Shown here piece by piece: positions 41,821-53,062 of a stretch of DNA of 64,000 nt (position 1 is the first letter of the stretch; every line of letters starts with the position of its first letter). The stretch covers positions 620,001 to 684,000 of the forward strand of contig NZ_OZ026463.1 of assembly GCF_964019715.1 (NCBI RefSeq). The letters are read 5' to 3'. The stretch is from Spiroplasma endosymbiont of Lonchoptera lutea. Its GTDB lineage: Bacteria > Bacillota_I > Bacilli_A > Mycoplasmatales > Nriv7. The notes under the pieces were generated by a model, which was given only the letters and a program-made list of their open reading frames with translations, was not told where the DNA came from and searched no databases. A program made the position numbers and the translations under genes.

Positions 41821-42651
41821 ATGCTTTATCAAAAAACTAAGAAGATTGTTAAACCACGAACAAATATTATTTTAATAGTTCTTGCAGGGCTAACAACTAA
41901 AATTAATAGTTTAAAGCAAACATTACCAAAAGAAAATATGATTTATTTTCAACAGCATCGTGCCATTTTACCAACTTTACCACCATATAATATGGCTTCA
42001 ATTTTAACAGGTGCGCCATTGGAGTTTCATGGGGTTACTAATTGAGAAAACAATCGTTTGGTTACGGCGGTTTTGAATACTAAGGATAATATGTATCCAA
42101 CAATTTTTTATAGTATTAAAAAGCAAAAGCCTGATTATAAATTAAGTATAATTACTAATTTTCATATGATTGAAAATATGTTGGAAAAATTTTTGTTAGA
42201 TGAGTTTATTGTTAAGGATACCATTAATTATGTTGATGTTAATATTAATGAATATCAGTTATTAACTATTTATGATGACGAAATGTATGATATTGGTATT
42301 AAACAAGGTTTCAATACTAATGAGTATGCTGCATTATTGCAAGAAAAAGTTATTGCTATTAATGAAATGATTTTGAAAAATCCCCAATCAACAGTTATTA
42401 TTACTTCAACATCTGGTGGATATCATCAAGGAGTTGAGAATCAAGGCGGATTAGATTCGCGTGAATTAGTTATTCCTTTAAATATAATTGATAGTCATTT
42501 ACAAGGGAAAACTCATAAAATTGTTAGACCAACTAGTAATGTTGATATTGCATCAATAATTGCTTATTTACTTGGTGTTGATTTAGTTCAAGCTTCAACG
42601 ACTAATATTTATGAGGTTTTGCATAAGGTAGGAATAAAATATGTTGAATAA
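41821..42651 (+). CDS. Alkaline-phosphatase-superfamily-like protein, probable degenerate partner
   Basis: 276 aa. 'NIILIVLAGLTTK' and 'LPTLPPYNMASILTGAPLEFHGVTNW' match the start of type I phosphodiesterases (P-x-x-[NS]...LTG-x-x-P-x-x-HG). The usual metal-binding Asp after the first strand is replaced (ILIVLAG), and the later D-H-G motif is absent. It overlaps the next gene, an apparently active homologue, by 11 nt. The two may form an active/inactive pair or a heterodimer; this is inference. AAGGAAGGAGAC lies upstream of the ATG. Confidence 0.7.
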
Positions 42652-43585
42652 TATTAAGTATATTGTTATTTTTGGGTCGGATGCTTATGGATCATATTTA
42701 CTAGAAGATAATGCTGGAAGTACTTTTAAAATGTTAATGGAAAAAGGCGCATATTCGTTAAATAGTCGGAGTGTTGTTCCGATTATGTCTAGTGTTAACT
42801 GAACATCGTTATTATGTGGGACCGCACCTAATTTTCATGGGCGTACGCAATGAGATTCCGAAACGGGTGACGCAAAAAGTGTTTATGATTATGTGAATAA
42901 TAAAAATGTCCCTAGTATTTTTACATTGTTTAAAAAGCAAACTAATTTGAAAACAGCAGCATTTTTTCGGTGATCGCAATTCCAATATATTTTAGATGTT
43001 AATTCATTAGATTATTGAAGTAATGTGATGGTTAAAGATGTTGATTCTTGAAAACCAACTAAGAAAACTATTTGAATTAGTAGTAATGATAACATTAAAC
43101 CTAATCAGATGATTATTGATGATTATTGTCAATATTTAATTGCTAAAAAACCGGAATTATCTTTTGTTTATGTTAATGAACCAGATACTGTTGGACATAA
43201 GATTGGTCATCAAACAACAGAAATTAAAACAATGGCGTTGCAAGTTGATTTGTGGGTAAAACAAGTTTTAGAAACGATTAGTCATATTTCCGAAATGAAA
43301 GATAATACATTATTTGTTTTTATTGCTGATCATGGTGGCAAAGGTCAAGGTGATGATTGCCACGGTAATTTTAATGATTATGAGATTAAAGTACCAGTTT
43401 TCTTTTATGGTGCTGGTGTTAAAAATACAGGGCAGTTTTTAGAGCAAACTATTCAATATGATATTACAGCCACATTGGCTTGATTAATGGAGTTGGATAG
43501 TCCTGATTATTGACAAGGAAAGGTTATTTATTCACCATTTATTAATTATCAAGAATATTATGAGGATGTGATATCGGAATGTTAA
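42641..43585 (+). CDS. Type I phosphodiesterase / nucleotide pyrophosphatase-like protein
   Basis: 314 aa of the alkaline phosphatase superfamily. 'YIVIFGSDAYG' carries the first metal Asp, 'PIMSSVNWTSLLCGTAPNFHG' the nucleophile segment (Ser/Asn-Trp-Thr), 'YVNEPDTVGHKIGH' the D-x-x-x-H metal pair, and 'FIADHGGKGQGDDCHGNF' the D-H-G and final His metal ligands. Family members hydrolyse phosphodiesters or pyrophosphates; the substrate here is unknown. Several TGA codons read as Trp. The gene overlaps its neighbours on both sides, indicating one translationally coupled operon. Confidence 0.83.
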
Positions 43586-43743
43586 TTATTGAACAAAAAG
43601 ACTTAAATTTATTTCGAATTATGCATAATGATAAATGATTATATAAGGTTTTTTCTTTGCCCAAAGCATTGCAAATTGCTAAAGAATATCAAAAGAAAAT
43701 TAATAAATCGTTAACAATTAAAATAATTTTACAAAATCAATAA
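43579..43743 (+). CDS. Small protein, unknown (54 aa)
   Basis: MLIIEQKDLNLFRIMHNDKWLYKVFS... starting inside the end of the phosphodiesterase gene (7-nt overlap) and ending before a terminator. Basic, with one TGA-encoded Trp. The coupled start supports translation. No similarity is recognised. Confidence 0.6.
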
Positions 43744-43783
43744 TTAGAAAGTAACTGATTAAAAACTGATAGAAAATTTTGGT

Positions 43784-43815
43784 AATAGTACTCTTTATTA
43801 AGAGTACTATTTTAT
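43784..43815 (+). terminator. Intrinsic terminator of the phosphodiesterase operon
   Basis: Stem AATAGTACTCTT / AAGAGTACTATT, loop TATT, followed by TTATTT. Confidence 0.88.
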
Positions 43816-43836
43816 TTGCTTTTAATTAATTTATAA

Positions 43837-44913
43837 GCTGAATTATACTTGTAAGTGCAAGTAAATAAAATTGCAAAAGATTTCATATAAAAATTTCATG
43901 ATGCTAAGTTTATTTTAGAAAAAGTAAATTTAAGGAGTTTTTATATGGGATACAAACATCTTGGCATAGATGAAAGAATTTATATTGAGAATCAATTGAA
44001 ATTTAAAGTAAAAATTAGTGAAATAGCTAAAAATCTTAATCGAAGTATTAGTACTATTAATCGAGAAGTTAATAGAAATAAAGATAATAATCATTATTTT
44101 TCATTAATTGCACAAAATAAAGCAGAAAATAGAAAACAATTACATGTTTATTTTCATAAATTTAAAAATAGAGAATTAGTAAAATATGTACAACAAAAAT
44201 TATTATTAGGTTGATCGCCTGAACAAATTTATGGCAGAATTAAAAATTTTCATCAAGAATGAATTATTAGTTTTAAAACAATTTACAATTGAATTTATTC
44301 TGGATTACTTGAAAAGGTTACTAGTAAAAATTTAAGAAGAAAAGGTAAGAAACGAAAATCTCAAGAAAATCGCGGTAAATTTAATGGTAAATCCATTAAA
44401 GAACGAAATGTTAATAATCGCATAACTCTTGGCCATTGAGAAGGTGATACTGTAGTATCATCACGAGGTAAAAGTAAATCATGTTTAATAACTTTAGTTG
44501 AAAGAACATCAAGATTTACTTTAGCAATATTAGTTGAAAATAGAACTACTAAAGTTATTAACAAAAATATTAGTCATTATTTATCAATTCTTCCAAATAA
44601 TCTTGTTAAGACTATAACATTTGATAGGGGTAAAGAATTTGCTAATTGACAACAACTTGAAAAAAATTTAAATGTGAAAATTTATTTTGCTGATGCATAT
44701 TCACCTTGACAAAGAGGCACTAATGAAAATACTAATGGTTTAATTAGAGAAAAATTTCCTAAAAAATTTAATTTTTCAAACACTACTAAAAATGCAGTTC
44801 ATAAATTTATATTGTCTTTAAACCAAAGACCAAGAAAAATACTAAATTATCTTTCGCCAATCGAATATTTGGTTAGAAAAATAATTTAGTTGCACTTAAC
44901 TTTACAATTTGGC
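43837..44913 (+). mobile_element. IS30-B copy 3, complete
   Basis: 1077 bp. Left flank is chromosomal, right flank is plectrovirus DNA, and there is no matching 4-bp duplication (ATAA / ATAC). It sits on a rearrangement junction. Confidence 0.9.
43945..44889 (+). CDS. IS30-B transposase, copy 3
   Basis: 314 aa, intact, with the catalytic D168, D227 and E261 present. Nearly identical to the copies at 19910 and 50397. Confidence 0.93.
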
Positions 44914-44943
44914 ATACATATTTATTTATCCTTTCTTTTGCGT

Positions 44944-45189
44944 TTAACTTCTTAAAATAAAGTATATTGTTGATAAAATACAAATCGTTCCTAAAATTTG
45001 GAAAATTGGATGTTGAGAAAATAACCTTATCATTGGTTTAAACAAATCTAAAATTTTAATATTATTTGATAAAACTTTATTAAAATATTCTAAACCTTCA
45101 CGCACATAGGCTCATAAACCTAAAAAGTCGTTTAAAGCAAAAATAGAAAAAACAGCAACAAGAATAAATAAAATTATTAATTTAAACAT
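44944..45189 (-). CDS. Plectrovirus small membrane protein, remnant copy (81 aa)
   Basis: Homologue of 36762-37010: the same MFKLII start, 'LDLFKPMIRLFSQHPIFQILG' in the middle and a hydrophobic C-terminus ending ILRS. About half the residues differ, so this came from a distinct phage, not a recent duplication. Confidence 0.75.
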
Positions 45190-45483
45190 TTTAAAAACCT
45201 ACCTTTTTATTCGCCGTCCGTGTTGGTTAACTCACGGTCTGTTTTTAGAACTATTACCACTAAATTTCTTAATTGGACCACTAGATGATTGCTTCTTAGT
45301 TCCTCAATTAGCAACTGATTTTCGATATTTTTTACGAAAACCAACTTTTGGTCGTTCGATATGAATACCTAAAATGCCACCAATTACAAGATTTATCACA
45401 AGCATAATTAGCGGAAAAATAATAATGCGAATATCTGTCCCGGGAATAATTAAAGTTCAAATTAAATCAAAAACTTTATAAAA

Positions 45484-46544
45484 CCTGAAATGTAAAATTA
45501 AAAAGGACACTTATATAAAAAACAAATTGTGTTAATTCTATAATTAAGAAAAGAAAGGAATTAGCACAATGTATAAGTATCTGACTATTGAATCAATAAT
45601 AGCAATAAAAGAATATAAAAGTTATGGATTTTCTATTCGTAAAATAGCAAAAGCAATTGATTATAGTAAATCAACTGTACACAGAGTTTGTAAATTATTA
45701 AATCAAAACTTATTACCATTAGAAATATTGAATCAAGTTCAAAAAAATAAACAAAATGCAGGTAGAAAATTAATAATTTTAACTTTAACAGAAATTAATA
45801 CTATCAATCATTTGTTAATTACTAAAAATTATGCTCTTGATATAATTGCTGATTTTTTAAAGAAAAATAAAATAAAAAATATTTCAACAAAAACTTTATA
45901 TAACATGTTTAAAACAAATCGAATGGGTTTTGATGAAAAAAATTTATTGAGAAAAGGCAAAAATAAACCTCATAAACAAAAAGAAACTAGGGGCAGAATT
46001 AATAATTGTAAATCTATTCATGAAAGAAATTTAATCATTCCAAATATTAAAAATATACAAGAATTTGGCCATTTAGAGGGAGATACTATCGTTGGTAAAG
46101 ATCATAAAAGTTCTATTATTACTTTAGCTGATATATGATCAAAAACCACAATTCCTTTGAAAACTAAAAATCATAAAGCAGAAAGTATTACACAAAGTAT
46201 AATAAAATTTATTTCAAAATTAATACCAGGAACAATTAAAACTATTACTTTTGATCGTGGTAAAGAATTTAGTAAATGAAAATTAATTGAAAAAAATTGT
46301 AATGTTAAAATTTATTTTGCAGATGCCGGAAAACCTTGTCAAAGAGGTTTAAATGAGAACAATAATGGTATTTTAAGAAGATATTTACCAAAATCTACTG
46401 ATTTATCTTCATATAAACAAAAAGACTTAAATTCTATAGCATTTCAAATTAATTCTACACCCAGAAAATCATTATCTTATAAAAGACCAATAGATTTAAT
46501 ACAATTATTTTAAAAAACTGTCCCATTTATATTTACAATTCAGG
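45484..46544 (+). mobile_element. IS30-A copy 7, complete
   Basis: 1061 bp with AAA on both sides (45481-45483, 46545-46547), consistent with a 3-bp duplication. Confidence 0.92.
45569..46513 (+). CDS. IS30-A transposase, copy 7
   Basis: 314 aa, intact, no visible change at catalytic positions. Inserted in a plectrovirus gene. Confidence 0.92.
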
Positions 46545-46602
46545 AAACATATCGCCAATCAAACTAGCCATTTTTTCTAAGTTTTCCATTTTTTAAACTC
46601 CT

Positions 46603-47595
46603 TTACTTATTTTTTTTATTCAAATTATTTTTTAACTTAGTAAGTATCTTGCTAAATTTTTCCATTTTTAAATATTCTAATGCTTCAATATCCATTACAT
46701 TATCATTTCAAAATTTATGTTGATAATTATCATTCAAAGCACGATTACTTAATTCACGCAAGAATGATAAATATTTATTATCGTAAAGATTTAAGATTGA
46801 CATTGGGATTTTCAATTTAAAGAAATAAATATCTAATTCCGGAATGCTGCGATACTTAATTTTGCGACCTTTTTTATCATTTTTAGCATTAATTAGCGTT
46901 AATCGTCATTGCTCGTATTCGCTTACCGATTTAAAAGTGCCATAAATAACTTGTAAATAGGGTCGAAAGATACTAACGGGTTTTTTTCTAATGCCAACAA
47001 TTATTGAATTCGCAATATCACGAACTTTAACTCATATATGTTCAGCTCGTTGCCCGCTTGCTAATACAATATGGGTAAATTGGCGAGCCGAAACGAAATA
47101 TTCTTGTAAACCTTGGGTTACCCTATCATTTTCTTTATAATCAGTTCCTTCTAAAAATAAGTTAGTTTCATCTCATAACAGTAAATGTTTTTCATCTAAA
47201 ATTGGATAATTATAATCTAAAAGTGACATATGCCCTAATGAAAGCATTTGTTTATCTGTAATCGGAAAAGTAGAAGTCGTTTTTCAACCACTTAATAAGT
47301 AAGAAGCCAAAACCATTAAAGCAGTTTTCCCAGTTCCTAAGGCACCAATTACTAAATTTAAAGGCGAATTTAATAAGAAATTAATAAAACTACGCCGTGC
47401 AAAGAAATGAGAAATTTTAGTATACAAAATATACAAAGCAATTAATAAATAAATAATATCAAATAACATTCGTCAACTTTGGGGATTATAATAATGCAAA
47501 ATCGCACCATAAAATCACGCAATAATAAATAAAGTGCGATTTAAAGCGACAAAATCATATAATCTTAAATTTATTTTTTTAGACAATAGCATCAT
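46603..47595 (-). CDS. Zot-type assembly ATPase of the plectrovirus remnant
   Basis: 330 aa. Walker A 'IGALGTGKTALMVLASYLL', Walker B-like 'HLLLWDETNLFLEGTDY', then 'HIVLASGQRAEHIWVKVRDIANSII'. N-terminal hydrophobic segments as in the copy at 37304. The frame is intact although flanking phage genes are missing or broken. TGA-encoded Trp occur throughout. It could still complement or recombine with incoming phage. Confidence 0.88.
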
Positions 47596-47623
47596 TTAAA
47601 TCACACTTTCTTTATTTTTATTA

Positions 47624-47866
47624 CTATCTGCCGGGCATTAATTTTTCAAACATTTTGAAAGCGATTAAAAATAAGCCAATAATCACGCCAAGCAAGAAAA
47701 CTCAATATGTAGCAAAGAAATTAACGACATTTGGCATATTACCACCAATAATATCAGTTCAAATATTACCGAACGCTTTAATTAATGCTTTTCATAAGTT
47801 AGTGACCGCTTGTTCACCAGTAATTGCTACCGGTGTTATTGCTCCATCAAGAAAAGTTCTAAACAT
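47624..47866 (-). CDS. Plectrovirus coat-type protein, remnant copy (80 aa)
   Basis: MFRTFLDGAITPVAITGEQAVTNLWKALIKAFG, then 'MPNVVNFFATYW' and the hydrophobic 'VFLLGVIIGLFLIAFKMFEKL' tail, the same design as 38312-38560. GGGGGTGATTAT is again the ribosome site. The frame is intact. Confidence 0.82.
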
Positions 47867-47911
47867 ATAATCACCCCCTTTCTAAACAAAATATGATTTA
47901 ACCTTATAAAA

Positions 47912-48972
47912 CCTGAAATGTAAAATTAAAAAGGACACTTATATAAAAAACAAATTGTGTTAATTCTATAATTAAGAAAAGAAAGGAATTAGCACAATGT
48001 ATAAGTATCTGACTATTGAATCAATAATAGCAATAAAAGAATATAAAAGTTATGGATTTTCTATTCGTAAAATAGCAAAAGCAATTGATTATAGTAAATC
48101 AACTGTACACAGAGTTTGTAAATTATTAAATCAAAACTTATTACCATTAGAAATATTGAATCAAGTTCAAAAAAATAAACAAAATGCAGGTAGAAAATTA
48201 ATAATTTTAACTTTAACAGAAATTAATACTATCAATCATTTGTTAATTACTAAAAATTATGCTCTTGATATAATTGCTGATTTTTTAAAGAAAAATAAAA
48301 TAAAAAATATTTCAACAAAAACTTTATATAACATGTTTAAAACAAATCGAATGGGTTTTGATGAAAAAAATTTATTGAGAAAAGGCAAAAATAAACCTCA
48401 TAAACAAAAAGAAACTAGGGGCAGAATTAATAATTGTAAATCTATTCATGAAAGAAATTTAATCATTCCAAATATTAAAAATATACAAGAATTTGGCCAT
48501 TTAGAGGGAGATACTATCGTTGGTAAAGATCATAAAAGTTCTATTATTACTTTAGCTGATATATGATCAAAAACCACAATTCCTTTGAAAACTAAAAATC
48601 ATAAAGCAGAAAGTATTACACAAAGTATAATAAAATTTATTTCAAAATTAATACCAGGAACAATTAAAACTATTACTTTTGATCGTGGTAAAGAATTTAG
48701 TAAATGAAAATTAATTGAAAAAAATTGTAATGTTAAAATTTATTTTGCAGATGCCGGCAAACCTTGTCAAAGAGGTTTAAATGAGAACAATAATGGTATT
48801 TTAAGAAGATATTTACCAAAATCTACTGATTTATCTTCATATAAACAAAAAGACTTAAATTCTATAGCATTTCAAATTAATTCTACACCCAGAAAATCAT
48901 TATCTTATAAAAGACCAATAGATTTAATACAATTATTTTAAAAAACTGTCCCATTTATATTTACAATTCAGG
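47912..48972 (+). mobile_element. IS30-A copy 8, complete
   Basis: 1061 bp. Left flank is plectrovirus leader DNA, right flank an unrelated lipoprotein-like fragment; no target duplication. Probably marks a deletion or recombination. Confidence 0.9.
47997..48941 (+). CDS. IS30-A transposase, copy 8
   Basis: 314 aa, intact. Silent difference GCCGGC for GCCGGA near 48758 marks this copy. Confidence 0.92.
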
Positions 48973-49040
48973 CTTCAAAATAAGATATTTCACAATCTAA
49001 TTTTTTAAAAATTTTTTTTCTCTTTTGTTCTAAATTTTTA
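48973..49040. other. Short AT-rich segment, no feature recognised
   Basis: On the minus strand it follows the truncated unknown gene. It may be the start region of a lost downstream gene; nothing specific is seen. Confidence 0.3.
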
Positions 49041-49776
49041 CTAGCTGCTATTCAACCACCTATTAATTAATTGTGGTGCATATTTTTTTCAATTAATCTC
49101 ATACTTTGAACTAATTTCTGCACTGTTATTAGTAATACTTTCAATTTTGATTTTATTAATATCTAAATTAGAATTTAGTTCCTTAACATGTTTTAAAATT
49201 GTTTGTGAACTATTATTTGATATTTTTCCTAACTTAGTTTCGGTAATAACCCTTGATAATTTTTTTTCTTCCTTTTTTAAAGTAGTATTCTTTGATTTGC
49301 TATTATTATTGCCAGATTTAGAAGATTGGTTTAAAAAACCAGGTTTAAATCCCGCAAATGAATTTTTAGCAAGTTCAAATGTTACTGTAACTGTGTCAGT
49401 ATAAATATTTGATTCTGGTAAATTAATAATATTTTGAATATCTTCTGAAATATTTTTAAATTTAACTTGATTATCTGTTGTACTTGTTGAAGGTAATACA
49501 GTTTGTGGGTTTGGAGTACTACTTTTTGCTGGGCCGTCTTTATCTTCATAATAATGATCAAAATATTTAGTATAATCTGATAAATTTGCAATTGCATCTT
49601 TTAAAGTCTTTTGCGAAATAATAATATTTTGATTCACAGCATTTAAACCTTGTGGTTGATATGCTCCTGTATAATCTAAATTATGTTTTTGTTCTTCCTT
49701 TATTGAACATTTTTCTAATACTTTTGCATTTATTGATTTAATTTCATCTTCATCTTTTTTTAAACCCTCACCTTGT
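49041..49776 (-). pseudogene. Unknown exported-type protein, 5' end truncated
   Basis: Minus-strand frame of about 245 residues ending 'INRWLNSS' at TAG 49041-49043. The 5' end is cut at 49776 by an IS30-B fragment, so any signal peptide is lost. The sequence is polar with a Pro/Ser/Thr linker (KSSTPNPQTVLPSTSTT) and 'TVTVTFELAKNSFAGFKPGFL', which looks beta-rich. Asn/Lys-rich composition resembles the lipoproteins at 12100-15589. No family is recognised. Two TGA codons read as Trp near the C-terminus. Confidence 0.6.
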
Positions 49777-49833
49777 AAATTTTTAATTCTGCCATAAATT
49801 TGTTCAGGCGATCAACCTAATAATAATTTTTGT
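49777..49833 (-). mobile_element. 57-bp IS30-B fragment
   Basis: Matches the interior of IS30-B around 51044-51098 and then fuses directly to an IS30-A fragment (TTTTTGTTTATATGAAG). Confidence 0.8.
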
Positions 49834-50372
49834 TTATATGAAGTGGATTGGCAACCCTTTTTAGGACACTTTTTATGTAGACTGGTATTTTCTAAATTCA
49901 ACGGGAGTTAAATAATTTAAACTGCCATGAATTCGAATATTGTTATATCAATTAACAAAATCAAATAGTTCGCATTTTAGTTGTGTTAAGTTTGCAAATT
50001 TTTTACCGTTAATAAATTCGGTTTTAAAGGTTTTGTAAGTTGCTTCAGCAACAGCATTATCATATGGGCATCCTTTGGAGCTTAATGATCTTTTAATTTT
50101 AAAGGTTATTAAAATTTCATCAATAATTTTATTTTTAAACTCATTACCACGATCAGTATGAAATAAAGTTATTTTATTTAATGGTCGTGTTATCTTGTGA
50201 AAAGCTTGTTGAACTAATTCAGCAGTTTTATTTGGTCCAGCACTATAGCCAATTACTTCGCGATTAAACAAGTCAATTAATAAACAAATATAATGTCATT
50301 TAGTGCCAACTTGAACATATGTTAAATCACTAACAACAACTTCATTTGGTTTTTTGTCATTAAATTGACGAT

Positions 50373-51449
50373 GCCAAATTGTAAAGTTAAGTGCAACTAA
50401 ATTATTTTTCTAACCAAATATTCGATTGGCGAAAGATAATTTAGTATTTTTCTTGGTCTTTGGTTTAAAGACAATATAAATTTATGAACTGCATTTTTAG
50501 TAGTGTTTGAAAAATTAAATTTTTTAGGAAATTTTTCTCTAATTAAACCATTAGTATTTTCATTAGTACCTCTTTGTCAAGGCGAATATGCATCAGCAAA
50601 ATAAATTTTCACATTTAAATTTTTTTCAAGTTGTTGTCAATTAGCAAATTCTTTACCCCTATCAAATGTTATAGTCTTAACAAGATTATTTGGAAGAATT
50701 GATAAATAATGACTAATATTTTTGTTAATAACTTTAGTAGTTCTATTTTCAACTAATATTGCTAAAGTAAATCTTGATGTTCTTTCAACTAAAGTTATTA
50801 AACATGATTTACTTTTACCTCGTGATGATACTACAGTATCACCTTCTCAATGGCCAAGAGTTATGCGATTATTAACATTTCGTTCTTTAATGGATTTACC
50901 ATTAAATTTACCCCGATTTTCTTGAGATTTTCGTTTCTTACCTTTTCTTCTTAAATTTTTACTAGTAACCTTTTCAAGTAATCCAGAATAAATTCAATTG
51001 TAAATTGTTTTAAAACTAATAATTCATTCTTGATGAAAATTTTTAATTCTGCCATAAATTTGTTCAGGCGATCAACCTAATAATAATTTTTGTTGTACAT
51101 ATTTTACTAATTCTCTATTTTTAAATTTATGAAAATAAACATGTAATTGTTTTCTATTTTCTGCTTTATTTTGTGCAATTAATGAAAAATAATGATTATT
51201 ATCTTTATTTCTATTAACTTCTCGATTAATAGTACTAATACTTCGATTAAGATTTTTAGCTATTTCACTAATTTTTACTTTAAATTTCAATTGATTCTCA
51301 ATATAAATTCTTTCATCTATGCCAAGATGTTTGTATCCCATATAAAAACTCCTTAAATTTACTTTTTCTAAAATAAACTTAGCATCATGAAATTTTTATA
51401 TGAAATCTTTTGCAATTTTATTTACTTGCACTTACAAGTATAATTCAGC
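50373..51449 (-). mobile_element. IS30-B copy 4, complete, nested in IS3-C
   Basis: 1077 bp with a 4-bp target duplication CGAT (50369-50372 and 51450-51453), verified against the uninterrupted IS3-C at 61370. Confidence 0.94.
50397..51341 (-). CDS. IS30-B transposase, copy 4
   Basis: 314 aa, intact, catalytic residues present. Its start ATG 51341 has AAGGAGTTTTTAT upstream. Confidence 0.93.
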
Positions 51450-51786
51450 CGATTTAAAACATTATTAATTTCGTCATTATTAACTGTTTTTTTATGATTA
51501 CAATATTTTAACTTGGTGTATTTAGAAACCAAATTATTTTTGATCATAATGAATCGGATTTTTCGTCGTGATAAAATGATATTTTTTCTTATTAAAACAG
51601 CTTTAATTTTACGAGCACCATAAATCTTGCGACTTTTATTAAATGCACTGATAACTTCTTGTTCATAATTATTAACATCAAACTTGGTGCATTTATTAGT
51701 TTGATAATAATATGTTGATTTTAGTAAACCTAAAATCTTACATATTTTCCTCACTGAATATTTATTTTTGTTGTTATTAATTATTG

Positions 51787-52065
51787 TTATTTTTTCCCGA
51801 TTATCAGTGCTGCTTGCTTTAAAATGTCATTTTCCATTCGTAATTGTTGGTTTTCTTTTCGCAAGTAAATTAATTCATTTTCTTCGACAGTGCGATTATC
51901 TTTTGCTTTAAATGACCCAGAATTATTATAATTTTTAATTCAACTATAAATAGTTGGTTTTGGTAAATTATATTCTTTCCCTAAATTAATAACACTTTTG
52001 TCATTTTTGTATAGCATTACAATTTGTTTTTTAAATTCTTCCGAGTATGAGGTTTTATTTCCCAT
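51787..52065 (-). CDS. IS3-C OrfA
   Basis: 92 aa, intact. Its orfB partner is interrupted, so only OrfA, potentially an inhibitor of transposition, can be made. Confidence 0.87.
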
Positions 52066-52139
52066 TTTTATATTCCTTCTTTCTTAATAATTTTGAAGTC
52101 TATATAATTATGGTCCAACTTATTGTAGCCTATCCAAAG

Positions 52140-52977
52140 ATAAATCAGTAGATTTTGGTAAATATCTTCTTAAAATACCATTATTGTTCTCATTTAAACC
52201 TCTTTGACAAGGTTTGCCGGCATCTGCAAAATAAATTTTAACATTACAATTTTTTTCAATTAATTTTCATTTACTAAATTCTTTACCACGATCAAAAGTA
52301 ATAGTTTTAATTGTTCCTGGTATTAATTTTGAAATAAATTTTATTATACTTTGTGTAATACTTTCTGCTTTATGATTTTTAGTTTTCAAAGGAATTGTGG
52401 TTTTTGATCATATATCAGCTAAAGTAATAATAGAACTTTTATGATCTTTACCAACGATAGTATCTCCCTCTAAATGGCCAAATTCTTGTATATTTTTAAT
52501 ATTTGGAATGATTAAATTTCTTTCATGAATAGATTTACAATTATTAATTCTGCCCCTAGTTTCTTTTTGTTTATGAGGTTTATTTTTGCCTTTTCTCAAT
52601 AAATTTTTTTCATCAAAACCCATTCGATTTGTTTTAAACATGTTATATAAAGTTTTTGTTGAAATATTTTTTATTTTATTTTTCTTTAAAAAATCAGCAA
52701 TTATATCAAGAGCATAATTTTTAGTAATTAACAAATGATTGATAGTATTAATTTCTGTTAAAGTTAAAATTATTAATTTTCTACCTGCATTTTGTTTATT
52801 TTTTTGAACTTGATTCAATATTTCTAATGGTAATAAGTTTTGATTTAATAATTTACAAACTCTGTGTACAGTTGATTTACTATAATCAATTGCTTTTGCT
52901 ATTTTACGAATAGAAAATCCATAACTTTTATATTCTTTTATTGCTATTATTGATTCAATAGTCAGATACTTATACAT
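52140..52977 (-). pseudogene. IS30-A transposase, copy 9, 3' end lost
   Basis: Starts normally at ATG 52977 and remains open past the catalytic Asp and Glu regions to the IS3-C insertion at 52136. The last approximately 35 codons are missing, because only 17 bp of the distal element remain at 49827-49843. It would lack the C-terminal 'FQINSTPRKSL' region. Confidence 0.85.
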
Positions 52978-53062
52978 TGTGCTAATTCCTTTCTTTTCTT
53001 AATTATAGAATTAACACAATTTGTTTTTTATATAAGTGTCCTTTTTAATTTTACATTTCAGG

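Larger units (their letters stand above)
45199..46589 (-). pseudogene. Plectrovirus MENL protein gene, interrupted by IS30-A copy 7
   Basis: Removing 45484-46544 and one AAA restores a 108-aa frame from ATG 46589 to TAG 45199-45201: 'MENLEKMASLIGDMFYKVFDLIWTLI...'. The C-terminus is basic (KKQSSSGPIKKFSGNSSKNRP...RRIKR). Homologue of 37013-37297 with a longer tail. Confidence 0.8.
44914..47911 (-). mobile_element. Second plectrovirus remnant (diverged, partial)
   Basis: Minus-strand genes in the same order as the full provirus: coat (47624-47866), Zot ATPase (46603-47595), the MENL protein (45199-46589, interrupted), and the small FKPM protein (44944-45189). The large surface protein, transposase, leader and termini are missing. 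It is bounded by IS30-B on the left and IS30-A on the right, both without target duplications, as expected from IS-to-IS recombination. Confidence 0.85.
49873..51754 (-). pseudogene. IS3-C OrfB interrupted by IS30-B
   Basis: Without 50373-51449 and one CGAT it is the normal 266-codon orfB from GTG 51754. The break lies in 'VLNRQFNDKK', ahead of the first catalytic Asp. The distal part keeps 'TDRGNEF' and the final Glu region. Confidence 0.9.
49844..52136 (-). mobile_element. IS3-C interrupted by IS30-B
   Basis: 2293 bp = 1212 (IS3-C) + 1077 (IS30-B) + 4 (CGAT duplication), an exact sum that confirms all element borders. Confidence 0.93.
49827..53062 (-). mobile_element. IS30-A copy 9, truncated, carrying IS3-C that carries IS30-B
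   Basis: Parts 49827-49843 and 52137-53062 belong to one IS30-A copy lacking its 3' end. IS3-C was inserted with the 3-bp duplication AAG (49841-49843, 52137-52139). Inside that IS3-C an IS30-B was inserted. Confidence 0.88.
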
